Below, piece after piece: positions 38,820-47,197 of a DNA stretch of 64,000 nucleotides (position 1 is the stretch's first letter; each line of letters starts with the position of its first letter). Under the pieces are notes generated by a model, which ran no database searches, was not told where the DNA came from, and was given only the letters and a program-made list of their open reading frames with translations. Position numbers and translations under genes: made by a program. Origin of the DNA: Lachancea dasiensis (lineage: Eukaryota > Ascomycota > Saccharomycetes > Saccharomycetales > Saccharomycetaceae); NCBI GenBank assembly GCA_900074725.1, contig LT598454.1:130854-194853 (forward strand), in the 5' to 3' direction.

Positions 38820-39086
38820 ATGTCTTCCCGCTTGATAAAGCTGGCAACTTCTCCTCAGGCGCCAACGCCTTCCTTCCACTACCATCCATATTTGACGCCT
38901 TATCTCAATCCCAAGTTTGCAATACCAAGTTTGAGGCCAACCACTTTAGTTTCGAACGTCTTTACCTCATTTAGAAGTAAGCTACTCTGTCAACATTCAT
39001 TTGAGTGTTGTGTGAAAAAAGTCCGCAGTGATAGTAGATCAGCCCACGTATATCAAAGCCGCATTGCTTGCCGAATAGCAAATTGA
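38820..39086 (+). CDS. small basic ORF with presequence-like N terminus, uncertain
   Basis: An 88-codon frame from an ATG at 38820. The first 52 residues (starting MSSRLIKLATSPQAP) contain no Asp or Glu and are rich in Ser, Thr, Arg and Pro. That is the composition of a mitochondrial targeting sequence. The last 15 or so codons overlap the 3' end of SIF2 on the other strand, and a GTAAGC follows the Phe-Arg at residue 52. I do not recognise the product. It could be a small mitochondrial protein, a first exon, or a chance frame in the TFB4 promoter. Confidence 0.35.
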   Translation: MSSRLIKLATSPQAPTPSFHYHPYLTPYLNPKFAIPSLRPTTLVSNVFTSFRSKLLCQHSFECCVKKVRSDSRSAHVYQSRIACRIAN

Positions 39087-40583
39087 GAGGTACGTACTGG
39101 AGGCATCCCATGCCAAATCGGTGATGTAGTTCTCCTCAGCATTAGACTGATAATCACCGTATACTGGGATTGAAGTTGGCGAGTGAGTAACCGGGGCCCC
39201 TCCATCGTCTAATGTTTTCAGCAACATTTCAACATTATATAGGCTAATCTCGCCGTCCATTTTTGCCACAGCAAACTTTTTTCTGTCTGCAGATAGAACC
39301 CCACAAAAGATCGGCACCCCGTCAAGCATTGAGAGCGCTACCAGGGAGTTAGACGAGTGAGACCACACTCGCACTGATCCGTCTAGTGAAGTTGATATTA
39401 TTCTATCATGGTCTATCCAAGCTGCGCTTGTAATACCCTGCGAATTCCCCATAAAACAGTTCGAGGAATTGGACGTGCCGCTGCGCCATACCCGCAGGGT
39501 TTTATCGTCTGATGCAGTCACTAGCAATTTTGTGTCCGAGTTGTAATCAAATGCGGTAAGTGTCTTTGTGTGCCCTTGCAGTTTACCAAGAGGGCGACTT
39601 TCACCTATCTCACACAGAAGCAAGCTGCCTTGAGAACCGGGAATAATGAATTTATCAAGGCCAATCCACGTTGCATCAATACCCAATGATTCTGCTACGC
39701 CTGGCTCTTTTGGCGACAGTTGTTGTAGAGCAGTACCTGTAAGTGAGTTCCAGACAACTACTACATTGTCAACGTCGCATGTAAAGAAATGTATAGAGTC
39801 CTGGTTCCACTTGATTGATGTGATACAGGACTTGTGAAGCTCAAAGACATTTTGTAACTTTCCTTCGGCCGACCACAACCGTACCTCTCCATTTTCCAAT
39901 CCAACTGCAAGACTTTGTCCTGTAGGGCACCACTCGATTGTGGTTACAGATTCAGATCTTCCCTCTACAGACATTAACGGAAGTCGACATTGGCATTCAA
40001 CTAGTTGAGTTAGAATCCCTGGTTCCGGTTGCGAGAATTTAGTGATAGTTACTGTTGATTCGCTGCTGCCATGAGCTATCGTCAAAGGTCCCTGTGGATT
40101 CCATCGGCTAACCAGGCTCTGCTGTAATTTAGTGGTCTCGTGCAAAGTCTTGATGAACCTAGAAGTGTCAGTGTTGGTACCTCCGTTGGGGTGTGTTTGT
40201 TCTACTGCCTCCTGGGTGTCTCTATCATCCTGCGTGGATGTCTTGGTTTCGTCAGCGAGTTCGAACTTCTGCGTTTCCTCAACCTGAGGGACGCGGCCCC
40301 TATTGATCTCTAATGCTTGGACCAGATTGAAATCCTTCGAGCTGTGTTCAACGTCAACAGGAGTTACCTCACGATCATACCGCACCATAAGCTCTGATTC
40401 TGTGTAAAGTATTCCCTTCTGTAAAAAATCGACCAATGCTCCGATCGGAATATGTTCCCCAAACTGGCGATCAAACTCTAGTACTCGTGATTCTTCTTGT
40501 AGTGCTAGAGCTGTCACTTCCTTTCCTGCCTCTTGAAGGTATCTCCAGATCATATAATTCACCTCTTCACTGGTCACACTCAT
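39039..40583 (-). CDS. SIF2: Set3 complex WD40 protein Sif2
   Basis: A TBL1-like subunit of the Set3C histone deacetylase complex, which represses meiotic genes and modulates transcription. The 514-residue protein has a LisH motif at residues 1 to 35 (SEEVNYMIWRYLQEAGKEVT), a linker, and WD40 repeats from about 165 to 500. These include SVTTIEWCPTGQSLAVGLENG, SITSIKW-type repeats and LLVTASDDKTLRVWRSG. The size fits S. cerevisiae Sif2 (535). The start ATG is at 40583. It lies between TFB4 and EXO84, matching an ancestral order in which YBR and YPR series genes are mixed. Confidence 0.93.
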   Translation of the reverse strand: MSVTSEEVNYMIWRYLQEAGKEVTALALQEESRVLEFDRQFGEHIPIGALVDFLQKGILYTESELMVRYDREVTPVDVEHSSKDFNLVQALEINRGRVPQVEETQKFELADETKTSTQDDRDTQEAVEQTHPNGGTNTDTSRFIKTLHETTKLQQSLVSRWNPQGPLTIAHGSSESTVTITKFSQPEPGILTQLVECQCRLPLMSVEGRSESVTTIEWCPTGQSLAVGLENGEVRLWSAEGKLQNVFELHKSCITSIKWNQDSIHFFTCDVDNVVVVWNSLTGTALQQLSPKEPGVAESLGIDATWIGLDKFIIPGSQGSLLLCEIGESRPLGKLQGHTKTLTAFDYNSDTKLLVTASDDKTLRVWRSGTSNSSNCFMGNSQGITSAAWIDHDRIISTSLDGSVRVWSHSSNSLVALSMLDGVPIFCGVLSADRKKFAVAKMDGEISLYNVEMLLKTLDDGGAPVTHSPTSIPVYGDYQSNAEENYITDLAWDASSTYLSICYSASNAALIYVG

Positions 40584-41423
40584 GTCTTGTTATGGTTTTC
40601 CAGAGTTAAAAGAAAGTCTGCGAAGACTAAATCCAAACAACCAAGTTCTTCTGCGAGTACGTTAGCAGTTGAACAAAGAAGATATTTTAGCAAGCTAATA
40701 AGTACAGAACGCTGGAGGGACGTCCTTAGATTTGGGCTTCATATCTTTGTTACTCTCTTTTGGACAGTTAACTGTTTGAAATTAATAGTATTAGGTCACT
40801 TCGTACTATTCTGTCAGTGAAAGGATCATTTCCGATGGAAGAAATGATTCGCATCCCCAGATGTACGCTTCATGTCTCTGGACAAAGCACCAAATACTTT
40901 ATATTTAGATCAAATACCACCCTGGCTTATGCTGACCATTAACTTAAGAGCTCCTCCATCAAGCCTTCCAACATGCGTGAGGACGCTTTGTCAACCCTGA
41001 ACAACAACATGCCAAAGACAGTTTATTGTCGAGTATCAATTTGAAAAAGAGATTAAAAGCTTTATAACTGAGGAGGTTGGGTGGGGGGGGGGGGGGGGTG
41101 GTAACTTGTTTCGCTGTTAAGATATTGCCCAGAGAAGGTCAAAAAGGTCGATAAGGTCGCATGAAAGAGTTCCAGAAAAAGAAGACATCCTTATAGAAGG
41201 CAGCCCCAAATATAAAACACTATATTGAGAGTATTGACTATCATGGGTAAAATAATAAGCCACTTTTGTGCGCATCTACAACTATTTCCCAGACAGCTTC
41301 CCAGTCGTGTGTAGTGCTTTTTGAGATGAAGCCAATAACACCTTTTAAATCAACTTTAGATGGATGGACAGCGATCAGCTGTAGCAGGTGCATGTTCCAA
41401 TTGGGGCTCCTAGACGCTGGAAA
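40584..41423. other. divergent intergenic region SIF2 / EXO84
   Basis: An 840-base shared promoter region containing the G-tract listed separately. No RNA gene or other clear motif. Confidence 0.5.
41078..41102. repeat. G16 homopolymer with flanking G runs
   Basis: Sixteen consecutive G at 41083 to 41098, flanked by GGTTGGGT on the left and TGG on the right. It is capable of forming a G-quadruplex. It is about 330 bases before the EXO84 ATG. Its length may be inexact because homopolymers are prone to sequencing error. Confidence 0.8.
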
Positions 41424-43538
41424 ATGGTAGAATTATCTCTGAGGAAAGCGAGGACCAATTGGAAACAACTCTCATCTCCTACAAAGGCAAAAAATCGCCA
41501 TTCTAATGACGGGCATTCACAATTTAAGGCTAATCCGTACAAGGATCTTAAGCAGAGCGCAAACTACTCTGAGCTTCCCACAATTGGGTCAAAGGAGCGT
41601 AACAAGGTTGGGACTTCAATGCAGAGGCGGTTGTCATTCCATGCACCAAAACAAGCGCCTTTAGATTACACCTCCGTTCCACTACCCCAAAATTTGGACA
41701 TAGACCACCAATCCAAACAATACCTAGTGGTGCCTAATAATTCAAGACAGAGATCAAACTCTAGTATTGGTATGCCTAGAACAACTAATAAAACCAAGCC
41801 AATTGAAACACAAACAGATGAGGTTCCGCTGCGTCAAGCGTTGAGCGATCCAAAATTCCAGGCCAAGGACTATGTCACATCTACCTTAGGAAATGCAAGC
41901 GCTCTTCAAATCGACAATTTTACATCTGAACTAAATGACCTTGTACTTGAAGTGACCGATGAAGTTAAAGAGAATATCACCAAGTCTTATTCTCAAGTCT
42001 TGCGGGTCAATAGGGACCTGAGTAGCGCTTCTACGGAATTGAAACACCTCAGGAGTAGTGTGAAGGAATTGCAACTAGTGATGGGAGAATTTGAGGGAAT
42101 GGCTGATAAGCGGTTACAATTAGAACGTCAACCTTCTCTGAGAACCCAACGTTCTGAACAACCTGCTTCCCTTTTACCTCCAGTCAAAGCAAACAAGAGA
42201 CGAGATAGAACAAGTGTTTATATGCTTGAGAGAATGTGGAAAAGTGAATTATCAACCTTGTTCAAAGCAGTGGAAGGTGCACAAAAATTCATTTCTCCTG
42301 TACCTGGTAGGCATATACTTCTGGAGACGAGCGATTGGTACGAAGTGAATGCCGCCACTCTAAAGCCTCTTAAAGCGGTTCACGTATTTTTGCTGAATGA
42401 CTTAATAATGGTGGCCACAAAAAATCGAGATAATCGACAACATGATTTGATTGCTTGCCACTGCCACTTGCTAAGGGAGACTGTTGTGGATCCACAGGTG
42501 GAGAACAGAATTCTGTTTACGTTTGGCAATAGGGGCCAGTTTTTAATTCAAACCAACAAGACCCGAGAGTATGATCGATTCGTAGCTACTGTTAGAGGTG
42601 CAAAGGACGATTTGAATGTCATTTCACAGGCCGAGGAGGAAAATACTCGTAAAATAAGGGACTCTTTTACTTATATGCATGCAACACAGCAGACTCCATC
42701 ACGAGATCTCACTCTGAGTCCAGCAAAGGGCCATGTCCGCAATTCGAGCTTAGGGAACGCTCAATCAGGTCACATTAATGTCTCTGATGAGCCGTTTCTG
42801 CTTCAGACTCTGAGTTCATCGATGACATATCCATCGCAGGCGGGAGGTGGACGAAACAACTCAAATGCAATTTCACAATTAGAGGATCAACTGGAGAACT
42901 TTGATATGGTTTTCGCTAGACATAATTACCAAGAGGCTATTATTCTGTTAGTACAGCTGGAAAAATCTATGGAAACCCTAGAAGACGAAATAAGTCAGGA
43001 GAATCAAGCATTTACAAACCTCGTTCGGTTGAAGATTACTCACCGCAAGCAATTGATCTCAGGGCAATTGACACAATTAATTTCGTCAGAGTTTACAGAC
43101 TCTTCTACTTTGACAAAATACGTCGAGAATCTCGTGTCCCTAGATTATGACCATGACGCTTTGGAGCTCTTTTTACAAAACAGGTCAAAATATATTCATG
43201 ATCTCATCTTAAAGGTGGGTTCATTCCAGAATCCTGCTTTCTACTTAACTCAAATTGCTGTCATACGTTTTCAAACACTTAAAAGAGTAGTTATAAGCGT
43301 GAACGAATTATTCAAACGTGCAAAGGACAGCTTTTCTTCAACAATAGTGAGCTGGTGCAGCAGCGAAGTTGATAAGCACTTTGACCTGATCAGCAAGCAA
43401 TTTCAAAATGCAGAGATGGTCCCTCCTTCTTCCATCAAGTCGTCACGGCGGCAGATCGACGAACTAAAGTCGGTTGGGCTAGATTTTGTGTATAAACTAG
43501 ACGACTTCATTCGTGAAAACAGCGAAAGAATTGGCTAG
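41424..43538 (+). CDS. EXO84: exocyst subunit Exo84
   Basis: A subunit of the exocyst tethering secretory vesicles to the plasma membrane; it has also been linked to pre-mRNA splicing. The 704-residue protein starts at the ATG at 41424 (MVELSLRKARTNWKQL), matching the S. cerevisiae N terminus MVEFSLKKARNNWK; the frame before it lacks an ATG. A basic disordered N terminus carries SMQRRLSFH. A coiled segment follows at about 155 to 230, a PH-like domain at about 265 to 395 (GRHILLETSDWYEVN), and the C-terminal helical bundle with LELFLQNRSKYIHDLILKVG. The end VGLDFVYKLDDFI is conserved. Confidence 0.96.
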   Translation: MVELSLRKARTNWKQLSSPTKAKNRHSNDGHSQFKANPYKDLKQSANYSELPTIGSKERNKVGTSMQRRLSFHAPKQAPLDYTSVPLPQNLDIDHQSKQYLVVPNNSRQRSNSSIGMPRTTNKTKPIETQTDEVPLRQALSDPKFQAKDYVTSTLGNASALQIDNFTSELNDLVLEVTDEVKENITKSYSQVLRVNRDLSSASTELKHLRSSVKELQLVMGEFEGMADKRLQLERQPSLRTQRSEQPASLLPPVKANKRRDRTSVYMLERMWKSELSTLFKAVEGAQKFISPVPGRHILLETSDWYEVNAATLKPLKAVHVFLLNDLIMVATKNRDNRQHDLIACHCHLLRETVVDPQVENRILFTFGNRGQFLIQTNKTREYDRFVATVRGAKDDLNVISQAEEENTRKIRDSFTYMHATQQTPSRDLTLSPAKGHVRNSSLGNAQSGHINVSDEPFLLQTLSSSMTYPSQAGGGRNNSNAISQLEDQLENFDMVFARHNYQEAIILLVQLEKSMETLEDEISQENQAFTNLVRLKITHRKQLISGQLTQLISSEFTDSSTLTKYVENLVSLDYDHDALELFLQNRSKYIHDLILKVGSFQNPAFYLTQIAVIRFQTLKRVVISVNELFKRAKDSFSSTIVSWCSSEVDKHFDLISKQFQNAEMVPPSSIKSSRRQIDELKSVGLDFVYKLDDFIRENSERIG

Positions 43539-44107
43539 TACTAAGCTGGCCTGCCAGAGCCTGGAACAGAAGTGCCTGAGGTGGAATTGAATCGAATTGA
43601 AATTATATACATTTCGTGATGTTGAGCTTCACCTAGGCAAAAAGCAGTTTTTTCTCCCCCTGCAGATTGTAAATCTAACCAACTAAGGGAGAATGTTACT
43701 GGGCCCATAATGGATTAAGGGTCGTCTGTATGCAGCCTTAACTGGACCAACTGATTTCAGTTTTGTTTCTAATTTGCTGGAGGTCTCAACACACAGCAAG
43801 AAACTATGAGCAAGAAAACAGAAGCGCTTAGACTAAAATCATTGGCACCAACTTGCTCCCTTCATCAATAACCGTTGAATACCGAGTGGTAAACGTGGAG
43901 CGAACCTTTCACGTTGTTGAAGTCAGGCAAGTAACTCCGTCACAAATGATCAAAGGAATTACAATAGTCTAATAAGCTTTCTAGAGCTTTCTAGTGTCAA
44001 ACTTTTGAAGTAATGAACGATTGGCTTACGCAGATATAACCCAACAACTTTCTAGAGGTGATTTACATTTGATTGAAACTAAAAGCCAATTTCGCAGATA
44101 GCCTGAG
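43539..44107. other. EXO84 3' region and FES1 promoter
   Basis: A 569-base span with heat-shock-element-like repeats near FES1, listed separately. Nothing else recognised. Confidence 0.5.
43979..44057. promoter_or_regulatory. heat-shock-element-like TTC/GA repeats upstream of FES1
   Basis: TTCTAGAGCTTTCTAGTG at 43979 to 43996 places TTC, GAG, TTC and GTG units at 5-bp spacing, an imperfect form of the nTTCnnGAAn array. TTCTAGAG recurs at 44050 to 44057. FES1 is an Hsf1 target in S. cerevisiae, so an HSE fits, but the GAA units are degenerate. Confidence 0.45.
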
Positions 44108-44974
44108 ATGGACAAACTATTACACTGGTCCGTAGCAAACTCGCAAGGCGACAAAGAGTCTATTGAAAAAGTTGGCCAACCCGATCCCAAGCTACTTCAA
44201 CAGCTGTTTGGAGGTGGCCCCGACGAGCCTGCGTTAATGAAGCAAGCTGTTGTGGTCATCACGAATCCAGAAGCGGAGCTGGAGGCTAAACTGATAGCTT
44301 TTGACAATTTCGAAATGCTCATCGAAAACTTAGACAACGCAAACAACATTGAGAATATGAAGCTTTGGGAGCCGCTAATTGGAGTACTCAAGTCACCCGA
44401 ATCAGAGCTTAGGGCATTTACCCTATCGGTTATTGGTACCGCCGTTCAGAACAACACTAAATCGCAAGAAAGCTTTCTAGCATACAATGACGGCTTAGCT
44501 CAGGTTATCGGAATCGCAAAAGATCCAAATGAAAAGACGGATGTTCGGACCAAAGCATTTTATGCGTTGTCAAACCTTGTTAAGCACAATAGAGACTCTT
44601 TCGAAAAAATCAGGAAATTAGGAGGTCTTGCTGTGATCGAAGCTGTGCTGCGTGATTCAAGCCTTACGGACAAGCTTAAGTTACGTGCACTGGCTCTGGT
44701 TACCGCCCTCATGACAAGCACAACCGTCGATCTCACATTTTTGCAGACACTGAGAGATTCGCAAATACTATGGAGAGCCATGACATATTTGAACGCGGAC
44801 AGTAATATATATGTCATTGACAAGGTCCTCAACATTTTCTCGCATCTTATAAATGCTGGTCTGCGATTCAATGATTCAGAACTCGCACAGCTAAAATCTG
44901 GCCTACTTGAAATTGAAAGCGTCGGAGAACGTCTCAATGAAGACGATTATGAAGTAGTTAAGAGCATACTGTGA
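44108..44974 (+). CDS. FES1: Hsp70 nucleotide exchange factor Fes1
   Basis: A cytosolic exchange factor for Ssa-type Hsp70. It releases ADP and helps triage misfolded proteins to degradation. The 288-residue protein has the family N terminus MDKLLHWSVANSQGD, the QLFGGG motif near residue 38, and armadillo repeats: EAKLIAFDNFEMLIENLDNA, LRAFTLSVIGTAVQNN and VRTKAFYALSNLVKHN. Length fits S. cerevisiae Fes1 (290). It converges with MMS4, about 100 bases between stops. Confidence 0.97.
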   Translation: MDKLLHWSVANSQGDKESIEKVGQPDPKLLQQLFGGGPDEPALMKQAVVVITNPEAELEAKLIAFDNFEMLIENLDNANNIENMKLWEPLIGVLKSPESELRAFTLSVIGTAVQNNTKSQESFLAYNDGLAQVIGIAKDPNEKTDVRTKAFYALSNLVKHNRDSFEKIRKLGGLAVIEAVLRDSSLTDKLKLRALALVTALMTSTTVDLTFLQTLRDSQILWRAMTYLNADSNIYVIDKVLNIFSHLINAGLRFNDSELAQLKSGLLEIESVGERLNEDDYEVVKSIL

Positions 44975-45076
44975 GGCTCATTGATACAGTAGACTAAACA
45001 AATATTTAATTCAGATTGTTGAAAACATTATTTTTGTTTCACCAGTTTTTTTTTGGCAACAGAAGCACTAACTTGC

Positions 45077-47062
45077 TTAGGATAAGTAGACAAGATCATC
45101 CGGATTTTCGGCCGTCAGTAAAGATACAACAGCTGATTCAGCTGCTCCTGGCATTAGCGCATTTCCATCCTCCCCGCTGGTCAAAAAACCATTTTGCACG
45201 TCCTCAAAGAGTTGCTGATAACTTTTGTAGACCGCAACTACTCGTTGGGCCCTTAGTCGTGTCATTTGGTCCAATTGCTCGATGGCCTTCGCTAACGCAT
45301 CTCGTGAATCTTGTGCCGACCTCAAATTGATATGAGACCACTGCTGATGCCGTATAATAGGATCATATCTCTTGCGGCTAACAACGCTTATCAAGTTGGT
45401 AATCCAAGTGACGGCATCTCGTTTGGTCTCTGCGGTGAAAAATTGAACACCTAAACATATCGCTATTTTATCAGTGGTGACATCAATTTGGTTTGCTGGC
45501 ATTGCCAACTCCTCCAATATTTCAGTCTGTCTGCTCTTAGCCCGGCTTCGATTGACCTTTGTTCCGTGGAGCTCTTCATCTACTTGATCTCTAAACCGTT
45601 TATTCTCTACCATCTGTAGACCCTTGAAAAGACGATCTCGACCACTCAGAATTACAATAACTTGCTGCTTAGTTTCTTTCAGTGTGTTGACCAGCCCTAC
45701 CAAGCGTGAGGCTTGAGTCTTGTACTGATGAAAGAAATCCAACGCGTCAAAATAGAGCAATGACACTGTCTCGGTTACCATAGACCTGTTTTCGGGATAG
45801 AAAATTCCATGTTTGTAGTCGTACACTGAATCGCAACATCTTCGTATCTTAATCAGTGGTGTAGTCGTATGTGTGTGAATGACTGTTGTAGGTTTTATCT
45901 CTTCTCGGAAATCAATACCATCTTCTTTGAACTCTTCACAAAGAGACTCATCCATATCTAAAAAAATCTCCGCCCTTAAGGCCACCACATCCTTTATGAG
46001 CTTGTTGACGGTATTAAATCTTTTCTTGGCTGCTGAAGAAGCTAGATGTTTCGATACTTCGTGTCGGGAGTCCTCATCCGTAAAATATTTCTCATTGACG
46101 ATGAATCTGCTGAACTTACCATGCAGCTTGTCATCTTTTTCATTCGGCAATGAATTGGCTTTGAGGCTATCTAGAGAGTTTACACCGCGAGGTCTAGACA
46201 TTTGGAGCTCTGGTTTCCAAATTAAATTCTTTTGATCTGATTTTTCGAATAGCACAAAGTCGGAAGAGTCTTCAATGGTGTCAACTTCATTATTTTTATC
46301 AGCTGGGCTACGAATAGGACTACCTTCAATACAGCTTTCAAGATTCACCTCTCGTAAACGTTTCAAGGGTGATCCCGCAACAGAAGATTCCTTAGGTATT
46401 TCTGCAATTTGTAGTCCTGTTCCTGATGTACCGAAATCCAGAGAAGAAGAGCTGACGAACAGTTTTTTATCACAAGGTGGGCTGTTAACTTGTTCTCGAG
46501 GTCTAGGAGGGCTACTTAACACATTCTCTTCGAGCTTCCCAATATCTTGCTTTTGAGACCACTTAGCCGTAAGAGCAGCTATGCTCAAACATTTTTGAGC
46601 ACTTTGTGGTGAAGAGATATGCCCATCTGTGAAATCTGTAGAAGAAGGAATGTCATCGCCTACAAGCTGATCCAAGTTAATTCCCTTGCACACAGATAGG
46701 CGTGATAATTTCGGGCTTGAGCCATGGAGGAGTTCAGTAGAATTAGCACACGATTCATCCAAATTAATGATTTTCCTCATCTTAGAGCGGGAAGCTGAGT
46801 TGGTTATGCCATTCTCCAAATGAGTGTCGTTTTGAAAGGTACACGACAGTTCCACAGATCGGTCTTTGGGATTTTTCTGACTAGACCTGGGTGTAACACA
46901 ATTGGCATTATGTGATCTTGGTGAAGAAGGACATCCTAGTGTAGAGGATTGAACTACCAGCGGAGCAAGATCATCAAATTCAGATGTCAGCTCTATAACA
47001 TCGTTGCTGCGCTTTCGAGACAGAGTTTCAATAATTTCAATTGATGAGTCGACCGGCACCAT
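45077..47062 (-). CDS. MMS4: Mus81-partner endonuclease subunit Mms4
   Basis: The non-catalytic partner (Eme1 counterpart) of structure-specific nuclease Mus81. It cuts recombination and stalled-fork intermediates. The 661-residue protein starts at the ATG at 47062 (MVPVDSSIEIIETLSRKR). The first 340 residues are Ser-rich with many SP/SPR sites, consistent with the Cdc5/CDK phosphorylation known for Mms4. The C-terminal ERCC4-like and helix-hairpin-helix region contains LIKIRRCCDSVYDYKHGIFYP, LLYFDALDFFHQYKTQ and YDPIIRHQQWSHINLRSAQD. The catalytic ERKxxxD is absent, as expected for Mms4. Orthology rests on the C-terminal half and on location beside FES1. Confidence 0.92.
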   Translation of the reverse strand: MVPVDSSIEIIETLSRKRSNDVIELTSEFDDLAPLVVQSSTLGCPSSPRSHNANCVTPRSSQKNPKDRSVELSCTFQNDTHLENGITNSASRSKMRKIINLDESCANSTELLHGSSPKLSRLSVCKGINLDQLVGDDIPSSTDFTDGHISSPQSAQKCLSIAALTAKWSQKQDIGKLEENVLSSPPRPREQVNSPPCDKKLFVSSSSLDFGTSGTGLQIAEIPKESSVAGSPLKRLREVNLESCIEGSPIRSPADKNNEVDTIEDSSDFVLFEKSDQKNLIWKPELQMSRPRGVNSLDSLKANSLPNEKDDKLHGKFSRFIVNEKYFTDEDSRHEVSKHLASSAAKKRFNTVNKLIKDVVALRAEIFLDMDESLCEEFKEDGIDFREEIKPTTVIHTHTTTPLIKIRRCCDSVYDYKHGIFYPENRSMVTETVSLLYFDALDFFHQYKTQASRLVGLVNTLKETKQQVIVILSGRDRLFKGLQMVENKRFRDQVDEELHGTKVNRSRAKSRQTEILEELAMPANQIDVTTDKIAICLGVQFFTAETKRDAVTWITNLISVVSRKRYDPIIRHQQWSHINLRSAQDSRDALAKAIEQLDQMTRLRAQRVVAVYKSYQQLFEDVQNGFLTSGEDGNALMPGAAESAVVSLLTAENPDDLVYLS

Positions 47063-47197
47063 ACTCACGTCATTTCAAGATCACTGCTCGCTGGTGGTTT
47101 ATCTCTCAGCGGCCACGTCTCTCATCTGTTTATAAGAGGTATTCAAAGTATTGATCATTATATAGTAAATCATTACCAACGAGTAAGATGACTTGGG

